In this document: piece by piece, positions 24,810 through 32,723 of the stretch | Numbering within the stretch: position 1 is the first letter of the stretch | How the letters are laid out: each line of letters begins with the position of its first letter | Assembly (NCBI RefSeq): GCF_019049285.1 | Contig: NZ_JAGMUL010000207.1 | Coordinates: 1 to 64,000 of the forward strand | DNA: 64,000 bases | Source: Streptomyces sp. AC550_RSS872 | GTDB taxonomy: Bacteria > Actinomycetota > Actinomycetes > Streptomycetales > Streptomycetaceae | Reading direction: 5' to 3' | Notes under the pieces: generated by a model | What the model was told of the DNA's origin: nothing | The model's database searches: none | What the model saw: the letters and a program-made list of their open reading frames with translations, nothing else | Made by a program: the position numbers and the translations under genes

Positions 24810-27028
24810 CCGAGGACGGGGAGACACGGGCGGCACCCGCACCCGCGCACGTGCTCGCTCGGCCCGGGGCCTTCGAACCGAACCGCGCGCAGCCTCCGGA
24901 CAGCCGGACGGGGGACCTGCACGACACGGCCCGGGCGGCCCCGGAACCGGTGCCGCTGCCCGAGGCGGGCGGCCCGCGCGACGCCGTGACACGGCTGCGC
25001 GCGCACGGCTGCTGGTATCCCTCGGCCAACGCCGACGGCACCGAGACGGCCTTCATCTGCGACCGGGGCGGCGTGCCGCAGCTGTGGGCCGGCGCCGTCG
25101 GCAGTGACGACGTACGGCTCCTCGACTCCTCACCGGATCCCGTCAAAGAGGTGCTCTGGTCGCCGGACGGCCGCTGGATCGCGTACACCACCGCGCCGGG
25201 CGGCGGCGAGCACACGCGCGTGCTGTGTGTGCGTCCCGACGGCTCCGGCCGGCGCCTCCTGGCCGGGTCCGACCCGGCGAGCTCCGCCTATCTGGGGTGC
25301 TGGGCGCACGACAGCTCGGCCGTCGCCGTCACCTTCGCCGCGCCGCCCGCCCCCCGGTACGAGAGCTTCGCCGGGCACGCGGTGCCGGACACGGACGTTG
25401 AACCCGCCGACGGCCACCCCCTGGGCACCCGCATGGCGGCCGACTGGGCGGACCGGGACGGTCATCCGACCCTTCTGGGCCCCGCTGCCTACGACGCGGC
25501 ACCGGGAACGGAGCCCCTCGGCCCGGCCATCGACGTCGCGGCTCCGGCGGCGCCCGCGGTCCGGCCCGACGGAGGACTGTCGGTCTACCTGATCGACCCG
25601 GACGGTCTGGCCTCCCCCGTGCTGCTCACCACGGAGACCCACGCCGCCTCCCTGCGGGTCTGCGATCTCAGCCGCGACGGCGGCCTCGCACTGCTGCGCC
25701 GGGGCCCGCGCGGCCGGCGCGAGGCGGTCGTCCGGCGCACCGCCGACGCGGAGAACACCTTCACCCTGCCGGTCGCCGACGGCGACCCGTGGATCGGCCG
25801 GTTCTCCCCGGACGGGCGGACCCTGTGGCTGCGCAGCAACACCGCCCGGGAGTACGCGGCGCTCTTCGCGGTCGCTCTGGACGGCGACGGCGAGGCACGC
25901 GCCGTGTCGGTCGTGGCGGAACGCCGGCGCAGCGACCTCGAACTGCTCGCCTTCGCCCACGACGGCCGCACCGCGGCGCTGGCCTGGAACGTCCAGGGAG
26001 CGAGCGAGCTGGAACTCGTCGAGACCTTCCCGACCCGGCAGGCCCCCGACCGCACCGGCCCGGCACGGCCCGTCCCCCTGCCCCACGAGGTCGTCACCCG
26101 CATCACCGCCGCCGGCACCGGACGCCTGATGCTCGCCCTGTCCGGATCGCAACGCCGGCCCGGTATCTGGTGGGCCCACGAAGGCGTGTCCATGCTGCGC
26201 ACCCCGTGGTCCTCCCAGGACGAGGACGCCGTCCCGCCGGGCCGCCCACCGGTACGCCCCGTCCCCTTGCGTCTGAAGGCGAGGGACGGGCTGCCCCTGA
26301 GCGGCTGGTACTACCGAGCGCCCGGCCGGGCCCCCGACGAACCGGCACCCTGCGTGATCCACCTGCACGGCGGCCCCGAGGAACAGGAACGTCCGGTGTT
26401 CCACCCGCTCTACCACGAGCTGGTCGGGAGGGGCCTGGACGTCTTCGCCCCCGACGTCCGGGGCTCCCTCGGGCACGGCCGTTCCTTCGTCGACGCCGAC
26501 CTGGGCACCGGTCGCTTCGCGGCGTTCGACGACGTCGCCGACTGCGCGGGCCACGCCGTCATGGCAGGCCCCGCCGACCCGACACGGCTGGCGGTCATGG
26601 GACGCTCCTACGGCGGCTATCTGACGTTCGCCTCCGTCGTCTGGCACCCGGATCTGTTCCGCACCGCGGTCGCCGTCTGCGGCATGTCGGACTTCCTCAC
26701 CTTCTTCGCCGGCACCGAGCCCTGGATCGCGGAATCGGCGGCGCACAAGTACGGCCACCCGGAACGCGACCGGGAACTGCTGAACGCCCTGTCGCCGATG
26801 AGCCGCATCGACGCGCTGCGCGTCCCGCTGCTCGCCGTCCACGGCGAACACGACACCAACGTGCCGCTGGGGGAGTCCCAGCAGTTCGTACGCGCCGCGC
26901 GGGAGCGGGGGATCGACGCCGAACTGCTCACCCTGCGCGACGAGGGCCACGACTTCCTGCGCGCGGAGAACCGGCGGCTGTTCCGCCGGGCCGCCGCGGA
27001 CTGGCTGGAACGCCACCTCCATCTCTGA
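24806..27028 (+). CDS. S9-family (prolyl-oligopeptidase-type) peptidase
   Basis: This 740-residue serine peptidase starts at GTG 24806, overlapping the amidotransferase stop (GTGA). The N-terminal two thirds is a beta-propeller with WSPDGRWIAYTT-type repeats. The C-terminal hydrolase has the nucleophile in GRSYGGYLT (Ser about 601), Asp in HGEHDTNVPL (about 682) and His in RDEGHDFLR (about 714). LHGGPEEQERPVFHPLYHEL supplies the oxyanion region. No signal peptide is seen, so it is cytoplasmic. Position suggests it degrades or recycles the peptide made by the two upstream enzymes, as M42 peptidases are thought to do in known NAGGN clusters. Confidence 0.9.
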   Translation: MTEDGETRAAPAPAHVLARPGAFEPNRAQPPDSRTGDLHDTARAAPEPVPLPEAGGPRDAVTRLRAHGCWYPSANADGTETAFICDRGGVPQLWAGAVGSDDVRLLDSSPDPVKEVLWSPDGRWIAYTTAPGGGEHTRVLCVRPDGSGRRLLAGSDPASSAYLGCWAHDSSAVAVTFAAPPAPRYESFAGHAVPDTDVEPADGHPLGTRMAADWADRDGHPTLLGPAAYDAAPGTEPLGPAIDVAAPAAPAVRPDGGLSVYLIDPDGLASPVLLTTETHAASLRVCDLSRDGGLALLRRGPRGRREAVVRRTADAENTFTLPVADGDPWIGRFSPDGRTLWLRSNTAREYAALFAVALDGDGEARAVSVVAERRRSDLELLAFAHDGRTAALAWNVQGASELELVETFPTRQAPDRTGPARPVPLPHEVVTRITAAGTGRLMLALSGSQRRPGIWWAHEGVSMLRTPWSSQDEDAVPPGRPPVRPVPLRLKARDGLPLSGWYYRAPGRAPDEPAPCVIHLHGGPEEQERPVFHPLYHELVGRGLDVFAPDVRGSLGHGRSFVDADLGTGRFAAFDDVADCAGHAVMAGPADPTRLAVMGRSYGGYLTFASVVWHPDLFRTAVAVCGMSDFLTFFAGTEPWIAESAAHKYGHPERDRELLNALSPMSRIDALRVPLLAVHGEHDTNVPLGESQQFVRAARERGIDAELLTLRDEGHDFLRAENRRLFRRAAADWLERHLHL

Positions 27029-27089
27029 AGCCGGGCTGACCCGGAGGTGTCAGCCGGTCGTGCCGTGGTGCGGCGACCCACGTGCCAAC

Positions 27090-27104
27090 CGCCCCTCAGG
27101 GGCG
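27090..27104. repeat. 15-bp palindrome before the SpoIIE-type gene
   Basis: CGCCCCT-C-AGGGGCG is a near-perfect palindrome, 12 bases before ATG 27117. It could be an operator or a short terminator for the upstream unit. It occupies the place of a ribosome site for the next gene. Confidence 0.4.
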
Positions 27105-27116
27105 TAACGTCCTGGT

Positions 27117-29249
27117 ATGGGCGGCATGACCGGTACGGGCGATGGGGCCCCGGACGCCGACGCGCTGGATGCCGCCTTCGCGGAGACCGTGCGCCGAACC
27201 GGTGCGTCCATCGGCGCTCTCTACCTGCTCGCACCGGACGAGCGGCTCCTCCTCCTGGACCTGCTGTGCGGGGCTCCGGTCGAGTTCGCCGCACCGTGGA
27301 CGAAGGTCCCGCTCGCCTCCCCGGCTCCCGTGGCCGACGCCGTCCGTGAGGACCGTCTGGTGTGGGTCGGCAGCCAGGAGGAGATGGTCCGCTCCTACCC
27401 GCGCACCGCGCTGGTCCTGCCCTACCCGTTGGCGCTGGTCGCCGCGCCGGTGAACGGCGTGCGGCCGTGCGGCTCCCTGCTCCTGATGTGGCCGGCGACG
27501 CGCCCGCCGTACATGACCCAACGGGAGCGGGGCAACATCACGTCCAGTTGCCGGCGTCTGGCCCGGCTGCTCGAAGAGACGGCCGAGAAGGCCGGTTCCC
27601 GCGCCGGACGCGCACAGCCACGCGCCGTCCCCGTCGGAACCGGCCACCGCTCGGCGAGCCCGGAGGCGGCCCTGTCCGACTTCGTCGAGCGGCTGCCCGG
27701 CGGCAGCTGCGCCCTGGACCTGGAAGGGCGTTTCACCTACGTCAGCTCCGGCGCCTGTGCACTGCTGGGCCGTGACGCCGGTCAGCTGCTCGGCACCCAG
27801 CCGTGGCAGTCACTGCGCTGGCTCGACGACCCCAGCTACGAGGAGCGCTACCGTGCCGCGGTGATCAGCCGGGAACCCGTCTCGTTCACCGCGTGCCGCC
27901 CGCCGGGCCAGTGGCTGGACATTCATCTGTACCCGGACGCCAGCGGCATCAGCGCCCGTGTCGTCCCCAGCGGGGCGCACCCGCCGCCCTCGCCCGCGCC
28001 CCGCCGGTCCGCGCGCGACGCCCCCACTCCGGCCCGGGCCGGACAGCTCTACCAGCTCCTGCACCTTGCCGCCGCGCTCACCGAGGTCGTCGGAGTGCAG
28101 GACGTCGTCGATCTCGTCGCCGACCAGATCATGCCCGCCTTCGGCGCCCAGGGACTGGTGCTGTCCACCGCCGACGCCGGCCGGTTGCGGATCACCGGCC
28201 ATCGTGGCTACCCCTCGCACACCATCAGACGCCTCGACGGGCTGCCCCTCGACACGTCCTTCACCCCGGCCGGGCAGGCCCTTGGCAGCGGCATCCCCGC
28301 GTTCTTCGCCACCCCGGAGGAGATGCGGCGCAACTACCCCGAGGCGCCGCTCGTCAGCGGAAAACAGGCCTGGGCATTCCTGCCCCTGATCATCTCCGGC
28401 CGGCCCGTCGGCGTCTGCATCCTGTCCTACGACAGCCCTCACACGTTCCCCGCCGAGGAACGCGCCGTCATGACCTCTCTCGCCGGACTCATCGCCCAGG
28501 CCTTCGACCGCGCCCGCCTCTACGACACCAAACACGCGCTCGCCCACGGCCTCCAGCAGGCACTCCTCCCACGCGGCCTGCCCCCGATCACCGGCCTGCG
28601 GGTCGCCGCCCGCTATCTGCCCGCCACCCGGGGCATGGAGATCGGCGGTGACTTCTACGACCTGATCCGGCTCGGCGAAACCGCGGCAGCGGCCGTCATC
28701 GGCGACGTCCAGGGCCACAACGTCGCGGCCGCCGCCCTGATGGGCCAGGTGCGCACCGCTGTCCACGCCCACGCGACCCTCGGCACACCCCCCGACCAGG
28801 TCCTCCACCGCACCAACCGGCTCCTCACCGACCTCGGCCCCGACCTGTTCACCAGCTGCCTCTACGCCCACCTCGACCTCGCCCGCAGACGTGTCACCCT
28901 CGCCGCCGCCGGGCACCCACCGCCCGTTCTGCGTCTCCCCGACGGGGAGACACGGCCCGTCGTCGTCCCGCCCGGCCCGCTCCTGGGCATCGACCCCGAC
29001 GCCGTGTTCCCCGTGACCGAGATCCCGCTCACCACCGGGATGCTGCTCGTCCTCTACACCGACGGCCTCGTCGAAAGGCCGGGCACCGACCTCGACGAAT
29101 CCATCGCCCACCTCACCCACCGTCTCGCCGCCGCCGACGACCGGGACCTGGACCTGCTCATCGACACGCTGCTCGGGAAGGCCGCCACCACCGGGCAGCG
29201 CACCGACGACATCGCCCTGCTCGTACTCCAGCACGCGACGCATCCCTGA
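27117..29249 (+). CDS. GAF-PAS-GAF-SpoIIE (PP2C-type) phosphatase
   Basis: This 710-residue signalling phosphatase has an N-terminal GAF-like domain (about 15-150: RRTGASIGALYLLAPDERLL), a PAS-like domain (about 185-275: CALDLEGRFTYVSSGACALL), a second GAF (about 300-465) and a C-terminal SpoIIE/PP2C domain (about 485-710). The metal-binding motifs GGDFYDL, IGDVQGHN, LYTDGLVERPG and TDDIALLVL are all present. Such proteins dephosphorylate anti-anti-sigma factors and release stress sigma factors. No anti-anti-sigma gene is nearby; the sigma/anti-sigma pair at 13.7-15.1 kb is a possible but unproven target. The start is uncertain (ATG 27117 or 27126). Confidence 0.9.
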   Translation: MGGMTGTGDGAPDADALDAAFAETVRRTGASIGALYLLAPDERLLLLDLLCGAPVEFAAPWTKVPLASPAPVADAVREDRLVWVGSQEEMVRSYPRTALVLPYPLALVAAPVNGVRPCGSLLLMWPATRPPYMTQRERGNITSSCRRLARLLEETAEKAGSRAGRAQPRAVPVGTGHRSASPEAALSDFVERLPGGSCALDLEGRFTYVSSGACALLGRDAGQLLGTQPWQSLRWLDDPSYEERYRAAVISREPVSFTACRPPGQWLDIHLYPDASGISARVVPSGAHPPPSPAPRRSARDAPTPARAGQLYQLLHLAAALTEVVGVQDVVDLVADQIMPAFGAQGLVLSTADAGRLRITGHRGYPSHTIRRLDGLPLDTSFTPAGQALGSGIPAFFATPEEMRRNYPEAPLVSGKQAWAFLPLIISGRPVGVCILSYDSPHTFPAEERAVMTSLAGLIAQAFDRARLYDTKHALAHGLQQALLPRGLPPITGLRVAARYLPATRGMEIGGDFYDLIRLGETAAAAVIGDVQGHNVAAAALMGQVRTAVHAHATLGTPPDQVLHRTNRLLTDLGPDLFTSCLYAHLDLARRRVTLAAAGHPPPVLRLPDGETRPVVVPPGPLLGIDPDAVFPVTEIPLTTGMLLVLYTDGLVERPGTDLDESIAHLTHRLAAADDRDLDLLIDTLLGKAATTGQRTDDIALLVLQHATHP

Positions 29250-29292
29250 CGGCCGAGGGCGCGGTGGACGGCTCCTGGTGCCGCTCACGCGA

Positions 29293-29514
29293 TCAGAGCG
29301 CCACGACCATGGCGATCAGCCCGACCGCCACCAGCACCACCACCAACATGATCAGGACGAGCGGCGCGGCAGCCCAGCCCCTGCGCAACTCGTTCTGCGG
29401 ATAGGAGATGCCGGCCGTGCTGTCGGCCTCGGCGGGCGGTGTCTCACCAGGCGGTACACCGCTGCCGGGTTCGGGACCCGGAGCTCGGGTCGGCTCGGGA
29501 TCGGGGTTCGTCAT
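29293..29514 (-). CDS. DUF6480-like small membrane protein
   Basis: This 73-residue protein starts with MTNPDPEPTRAPGPEPGSGV then PPGETPPAE, a proline/glutamate-rich N-terminus. One C-terminal membrane helix follows (AAPLVLIMLVVVLVAVGLIA). The pattern NPDP..TPG.EPG.GVPPGETPPAE fits DUF6480. A GGAGG site lies upstream of 29514. It is 35 bp from the CBS protein on the same strand and probably in its operon. Function is unknown; such genes are often stress-linked in streptomycetes. Confidence 0.8.
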   Translation of the reverse strand: MTNPDPEPTRAPGPEPGSGVPPGETPPAEADSTAGISYPQNELRRGWAAAPLVLIMLVVVLVAVGLIAMVVAL

Positions 29515-29549
29515 GGCGCACCCTCCTCTCCGGGACGGGTCGCTGCGGC

Positions 29550-29972
29550 TCACTTGTTGGGGCGCGCGGAGCTGATGTCGCCGAGAGCGGACTCGGGATC
29601 GCGTTCGATGGCCAGGTCACCGATGGAGACGATGCCCACCGCGTGATCCTCCTGGTCGACGACCGGTACCCGCCGTACGGAGTGCTCGCGCATCAACCTC
29701 ACCGCGAGCCCCAGGTCGTCGTCGGGCTTCACCGTGACCAGGTCCTCGCTGCACGCATCGGCGACGGTCGTACGGTCGGGGTCGCCGCCCTCGGCCATGG
29801 CGCGGATCACCAGGTCACGGTCGCTGACCAGCCCGCGCAGATGCTCGCCCTCGGTGACCAGTACGGCACCGATGTCCTCGTCGCGCATCATGCGGGCCAC
29901 CGTCTGCACCGAGGTCAGCGGTTCGACCGTCATCGGGTCGGTCGTCATGACGTCGCGGACATGCTGAGTCAT
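29550..29972 (-). CDS. CBS-domain pair protein
   Basis: This 140-residue protein consists of two CBS domains: VRDVMTTDPMTVEPLTSVQT to VSDRDLVIRAMAEG, and VADACSEDLVTVKPDDDLGL to IGDLAIERD. The domains bind adenine nucleotides or act as energy/stress sensors. ATG 29972 has GGAGGG upstream. It is first in a two-gene unit with the DUF6480-like protein and divergent from the lipoprotein at 30142. Confidence 0.92.
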   Translation of the reverse strand: MTQHVRDVMTTDPMTVEPLTSVQTVARMMRDEDIGAVLVTEGEHLRGLVSDRDLVIRAMAEGGDPDRTTVADACSEDLVTVKPDDDLGLAVRLMREHSVRRVPVVDQEDHAVGIVSIGDLAIERDPESALGDISSARPNK

Positions 29973-30141
29973 GGGAACGTCCCTCCGTGGAGTGGGGCGG
30001 TGCCGCTCACCGCCGTACGGCCACCGAGTACCCGTGGACGACCTTCTCCCACGTGACCCGAGCGGGTGTCTCTCACCGTGCGGCCCCTCGACACGTCGCC
30101 GATGCTGGTCCTCCACGCCACAGAGATCGGGATGTGAGCGG

Positions 30142-30564
30142 ATGCGACGCGCGAGGGCGATCAGGAGAGTGTGCCGGGGCGTGCTGCCGGCCGTGCTCGC
30201 CGTGACGACCGGCTGTGGTGCCGCCGCGGGCGAGCGCGGGGATGCCGCGTCCGCCGCCGCGACCGGGTTCACGGCCGCCTTGCAGCGGGCCGACGGCCGG
30301 CAGGCGTGCGCCCTGCTGGCGCCGAGAACGCTCGACGAACTGGAGAAGTCCGAGCAGACGTCCTGCGATCGGGCGGTGGTCCAGGAGCGGCTGCCCGCCG
30401 GGGACACGGTCCGCAGCGTGGACGTGTACGGGGACCAGGCCCGGGTGGTCCTCACCGATGACACGCTGTTCCTGGCCCACTTCCCGACCGGCTGGAAGGT
30501 CACCGCCGCCGGGTGCACCCCCCGTCCGGAGCAGCCGTACGACTGCACGGTCCAGGGCGGGTGA
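30142..30564 (+). CDS. Putative secreted lipoprotein
   Basis: This 140-residue protein has a basic N-terminus and hydrophobic segment leading to a likely lipobox (LPAVLAVTTGCGAAAG, Cys about 25). The exported part contains TGFTAALQRADGRQACALLA and FLAHFPTGWKVTAAGC, with four further Cys, and resembles small NTF2-like exported proteins. Function is unknown. It is followed by a 27-residue peptide gene 8 bp downstream. Confidence 0.7.
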   Translation: MRRARAIRRVCRGVLPAVLAVTTGCGAAAGERGDAASAAATGFTAALQRADGRQACALLAPRTLDELEKSEQTSCDRAVVQERLPAGDTVRSVDVYGDQARVVLTDDTLFLAHFPTGWKVTAAGCTPRPEQPYDCTVQGG

Positions 30565-30572
30565 GGGCATCG

Positions 30573-30656
30573 ATGCGGACCATGTTCACCCTGTGCCTGG
30601 TGCTCGTGATCGGGGGCCTCGCCTACTTCATGACGCTGGGGCTGATGCACCGATGA
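30573..30656 (+). CDS. 27-residue single-helix membrane peptide
   Basis: The tiny ORF encodes one hydrophobic helix (TLCLVLVIGGLAYFMTLGLM) with Arg2 and a terminal His-Arg. It starts at ATG 30573 (GTGAGGG upstream, overlapping the previous stop region) and its TGA overlaps the ATG of the DUF6766 gene (ATGA at 30653-30656). Conservation cannot be tested here, but overlap at the 3' end, composition and fixed position argue that it is translated and coupled. Confidence 0.6.
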   Translation: MRTMFTLCLVLVIGGLAYFMTLGLMHR

Positions 30657-31333
30657 GAGTGCGTCGCTTCCTGCACGAGAACGGTCTGAGCCTGGCCTTC
30701 GGAAGCGGCTTCCTGCTGGCCCTGTGCGGACAGGCCGTCGCGGGGCACGCGGACTTCAACAACGCGCTGGTCACCGACGGAATGGCGCCGATCGGCCTGG
30801 GCGCGTACCTGACCTCGTCGGACTTCGCCGTCGACGTGACGGAGAACTGGCAGTCCGAGTACCTCCAGTTCTTCCTCTACATCTTCGTCACCGTCTGGCT
30901 GCTCCAGCGCGGCTCGCCGGAGTCCAAGGAACTGGACAAGGCGGGCCCCGAGTCCGACGAGGACCAGCTCGTCGGGGAGCACGCCCCGCCGGACGCCCCC
31001 CGCTGGGCACGGGCCGGCGGCTGGCGGCAGGCGGTGTACTCCAGGTCCCTGGGCCTGGTGATGGGCGGCGTGTTCCTGCTGTGCTGGCTGGCCCAGTCCG
31101 TGACCGGCACCGCCGCCTACAACGAACAGCAACTGCGTGACCTCCAGGCCCCGGTCAGCTGGGCCGAGTACCTCACCGCCGCCGACTTCTGGAACCGCAC
31201 CTTCCAGAACTGGCAGTCCGAGCTGCTGGCGGTGGCCTCGATGGTCGTCCTGTCGATCTACCTGCGCCAGCGCGGCTCCCCCGAGTCCAAGCCGGTCGGC
31301 GCCGCCCACACCGCGACGGGCGTGGAGGGCTGA
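30653..31333 (+). CDS. DUF6766 membrane protein
   Basis: This 226-residue protein has two similar halves. Each has a membrane helix, a short loop containing YL(T/A)(S/A).DF and ENWQSE or QNWQSE, another helix and a basic QRGSPESK motif (residues about 84-91 and 204-211). The internal duplication is clear: NWQSEYLQFFLYIF and NWQSELLAVASMVV. This is the DUF6766 layout. Function is unknown. It is coupled by ATGA to the 27-residue peptide. Confidence 0.85.
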   Translation: MRVRRFLHENGLSLAFGSGFLLALCGQAVAGHADFNNALVTDGMAPIGLGAYLTSSDFAVDVTENWQSEYLQFFLYIFVTVWLLQRGSPESKELDKAGPESDEDQLVGEHAPPDAPRWARAGGWRQAVYSRSLGLVMGGVFLLCWLAQSVTGTAAYNEQQLRDLQAPVSWAEYLTAADFWNRTFQNWQSELLAVASMVVLSIYLRQRGSPESKPVGAAHTATGVEG

Positions 31334-31602
31334 CAGGGGCCCGGCGTCAGGCAGCCGTGGCCAGGGGTACCGGGGACGCATGGCGCGCCGCGAACGAGAC
31401 GACGATCACCGACTGGGATCCGGTCTCCAGGCAGCCCCTGTTCAAGACCGCCGCGGCCGCGCTGCACCGCGTCCAACGCGCTGACGGCGACACCGCTCCC
31501 GCGCCGAGGACCACCGCATCCGCACCGGCCCGCGCAGGCGCGGTACCGGGCACGACCGGCGGCCGGTCCGCCCTCGTCAGCGAGTCGGGGGACGCCATAT
31601 GA
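31334..31602 (+). pseudogene. Possible molybdopterin oxidoreductase C-terminal remnant
   Basis: An open frame reads ARRQAAVARGTGDAWRAANE then TTITDWDPVSRQPLFKTAAA. The D-PVS-QP-FK tail resembles the C-terminus of formate-dehydrogenase-like molybdopterin oxidoreductases. Nothing upstream continues the enzyme, and the rest is low-complexity Ala/Thr/Arg. The identification is weak. Confidence 0.3.
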
Positions 31603-31830
31603 ACGGCATCACTCTCACCTTGCGCGCCCTCCACCACGGCGAACAGCCCGCCTGGCCGAGGAGCTGACGGCGGTGGCGGAGCGCCACCGCCCGGAGCACG
31701 AGGTCCACCCTCGCCGGCCCTGCCGACCCCGAACCCGCCGACCCCGGCCCGGGTCCCCTCCTGCTGCGTGACCTGCGCGGCCTCACCAGCCTGTGAGGAC
31801 GGACCCACCGCGCCGTGGCACAGTGGCCGT
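31603..31830 (+). other. Intergenic debris before the SRAP gene
   Basis: Short pieces such as TARLAEELTAVAERHRPEHE and GPLLLRDLRGLTSL look like scraps of one or two coding regions in different frames. No intact gene and no ribosome site were found. Confidence 0.3.
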
Positions 31831-32577
31831 ATGTGCGGCCGCTACGCCTCCACCCGCAGCCCCCAGGACCTCGCCCAGCTGTTCCAGGTCGCCGAGTGGC
31901 ATCCGGAGGAAACCCTGGCGCCGAGCTGGAACGTGGCGCCGACCGACGAGGTGTGGGCCGTACTGGAGCGCCCTCCGCGCGGCGCCGGCGAGGGCGAACC
32001 GGCCCGGCGCCGGCTGCGGCCGCTGCGATGGGGTCTGGTGCCCTCCTGGGCCAAGGACGTCAAGATCGGCGCGCGCCTGATCAACGCACGGGTGGAGACC
32101 GTGCACGAGAAGCCCGCCTTCCGCCGGGCCTTCGTCAAACGCCGCTGCCTGCTGCCGGCCGACGGCTTCTACGAGTGGGACGAGGTCAAGGACCGCAGGT
32201 CGGGCAAGGTCCGCAAGCAGCCGTACTTCATCCATCCGGAGGAGGGACAGGTCCTGGCACTCGCCGGGCTGTACGAGTTCTGGCGCGATCCGGAGATCAA
32301 GGATGCCGACGACCCCGCCGCCTGGCTGCTGACCTGCACCATCATCACCACCGAGGCCACCGACGCGGCCGGCCGCATCCACCCCCGGATGCCGCTCGCC
32401 CTCACCCCCGAGCACTACGACGCCTGGCTCGACCCCGACCACCAGTGCACGGACGACCTGCGCGCCCTGCTCACCCCACCGGCTGACGGTCACCTGGACG
32501 CGCGCCCGGTCTCCCCGGCGGTGAACAGCGTCCGCAACAACGGCCCGCAGTTGCTGGACGAGGTGCCCGCCCCCTGA
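31831..32577 (+). CDS. SRAP-family abasic-site-protecting protein (YedK/HMCES)
   Basis: This 248-residue SRAP protein begins MCGRYAST, so Cys2 is exposed for a thiazolidine crosslink to abasic DNA. Other active-site parts are present: SWNVAPTDE (Asn34), LLPADGFYEWDEV (Glu in GFYEW) and AAGRIHPRMPLAL (His in HPRMP). It shields abasic sites in single-stranded DNA during repair. No SOS box or other DNA-repair gene is adjacent. ATG 31831 is fixed by the need for Cys2, although no good ribosome site is visible. Confidence 0.95.
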   Translation: MCGRYASTRSPQDLAQLFQVAEWHPEETLAPSWNVAPTDEVWAVLERPPRGAGEGEPARRRLRPLRWGLVPSWAKDVKIGARLINARVETVHEKPAFRRAFVKRRCLLPADGFYEWDEVKDRRSGKVRKQPYFIHPEEGQVLALAGLYEFWRDPEIKDADDPAAWLLTCTIITTEATDAAGRIHPRMPLALTPEHYDAWLDPDHQCTDDLRALLTPPADGHLDARPVSPAVNSVRNNGPQLLDEVPAP

Positions 32578-32636
32578 CCTGGCGGAAGGTGAGTTCTCGG
32601 TAAGGGTTGCCCCAGGGGCCGGTCGAAAGACGCGTT

Positions 32637-32651
32637 TGACATCCGTTTTCA
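32637..32651. promoter_or_regulatory. Zur-like box upstream of znuA
   Basis: TGACATCCGTTTTCA is a 15-base imperfect palindrome (TGA-N9-TCA) resembling the actinobacterial Zur consensus TGAAAATGATTTTCA. It overlaps a perfect -35-like TTGACA (32636-32641), 73 bases before the znuA start. Zinc-loaded Zur bound here would block transcription, the expected logic for a zinc importer. Confidence 0.6.
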
Positions 32652-32723
32652 TCTAGCGTGGGCGCGACGCCGGCCCGAACGGACTTCGGCGGACCATTCG
32701 CTTTCCCTGCCCCGGAGGAACCC

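Noticed and set aside
21672-31333. Secondary-metabolite gene cluster
   Set aside because: No PKS, NRPS, terpene or RiPP core enzyme is present; the amidotransferase fits an osmolyte role better.
31357-31602. Independent 81-residue gene
   Set aside because: Its sense begins upstream of the GTG, there is no ribosome site, and the second half is low complexity; it fits a remnant better.
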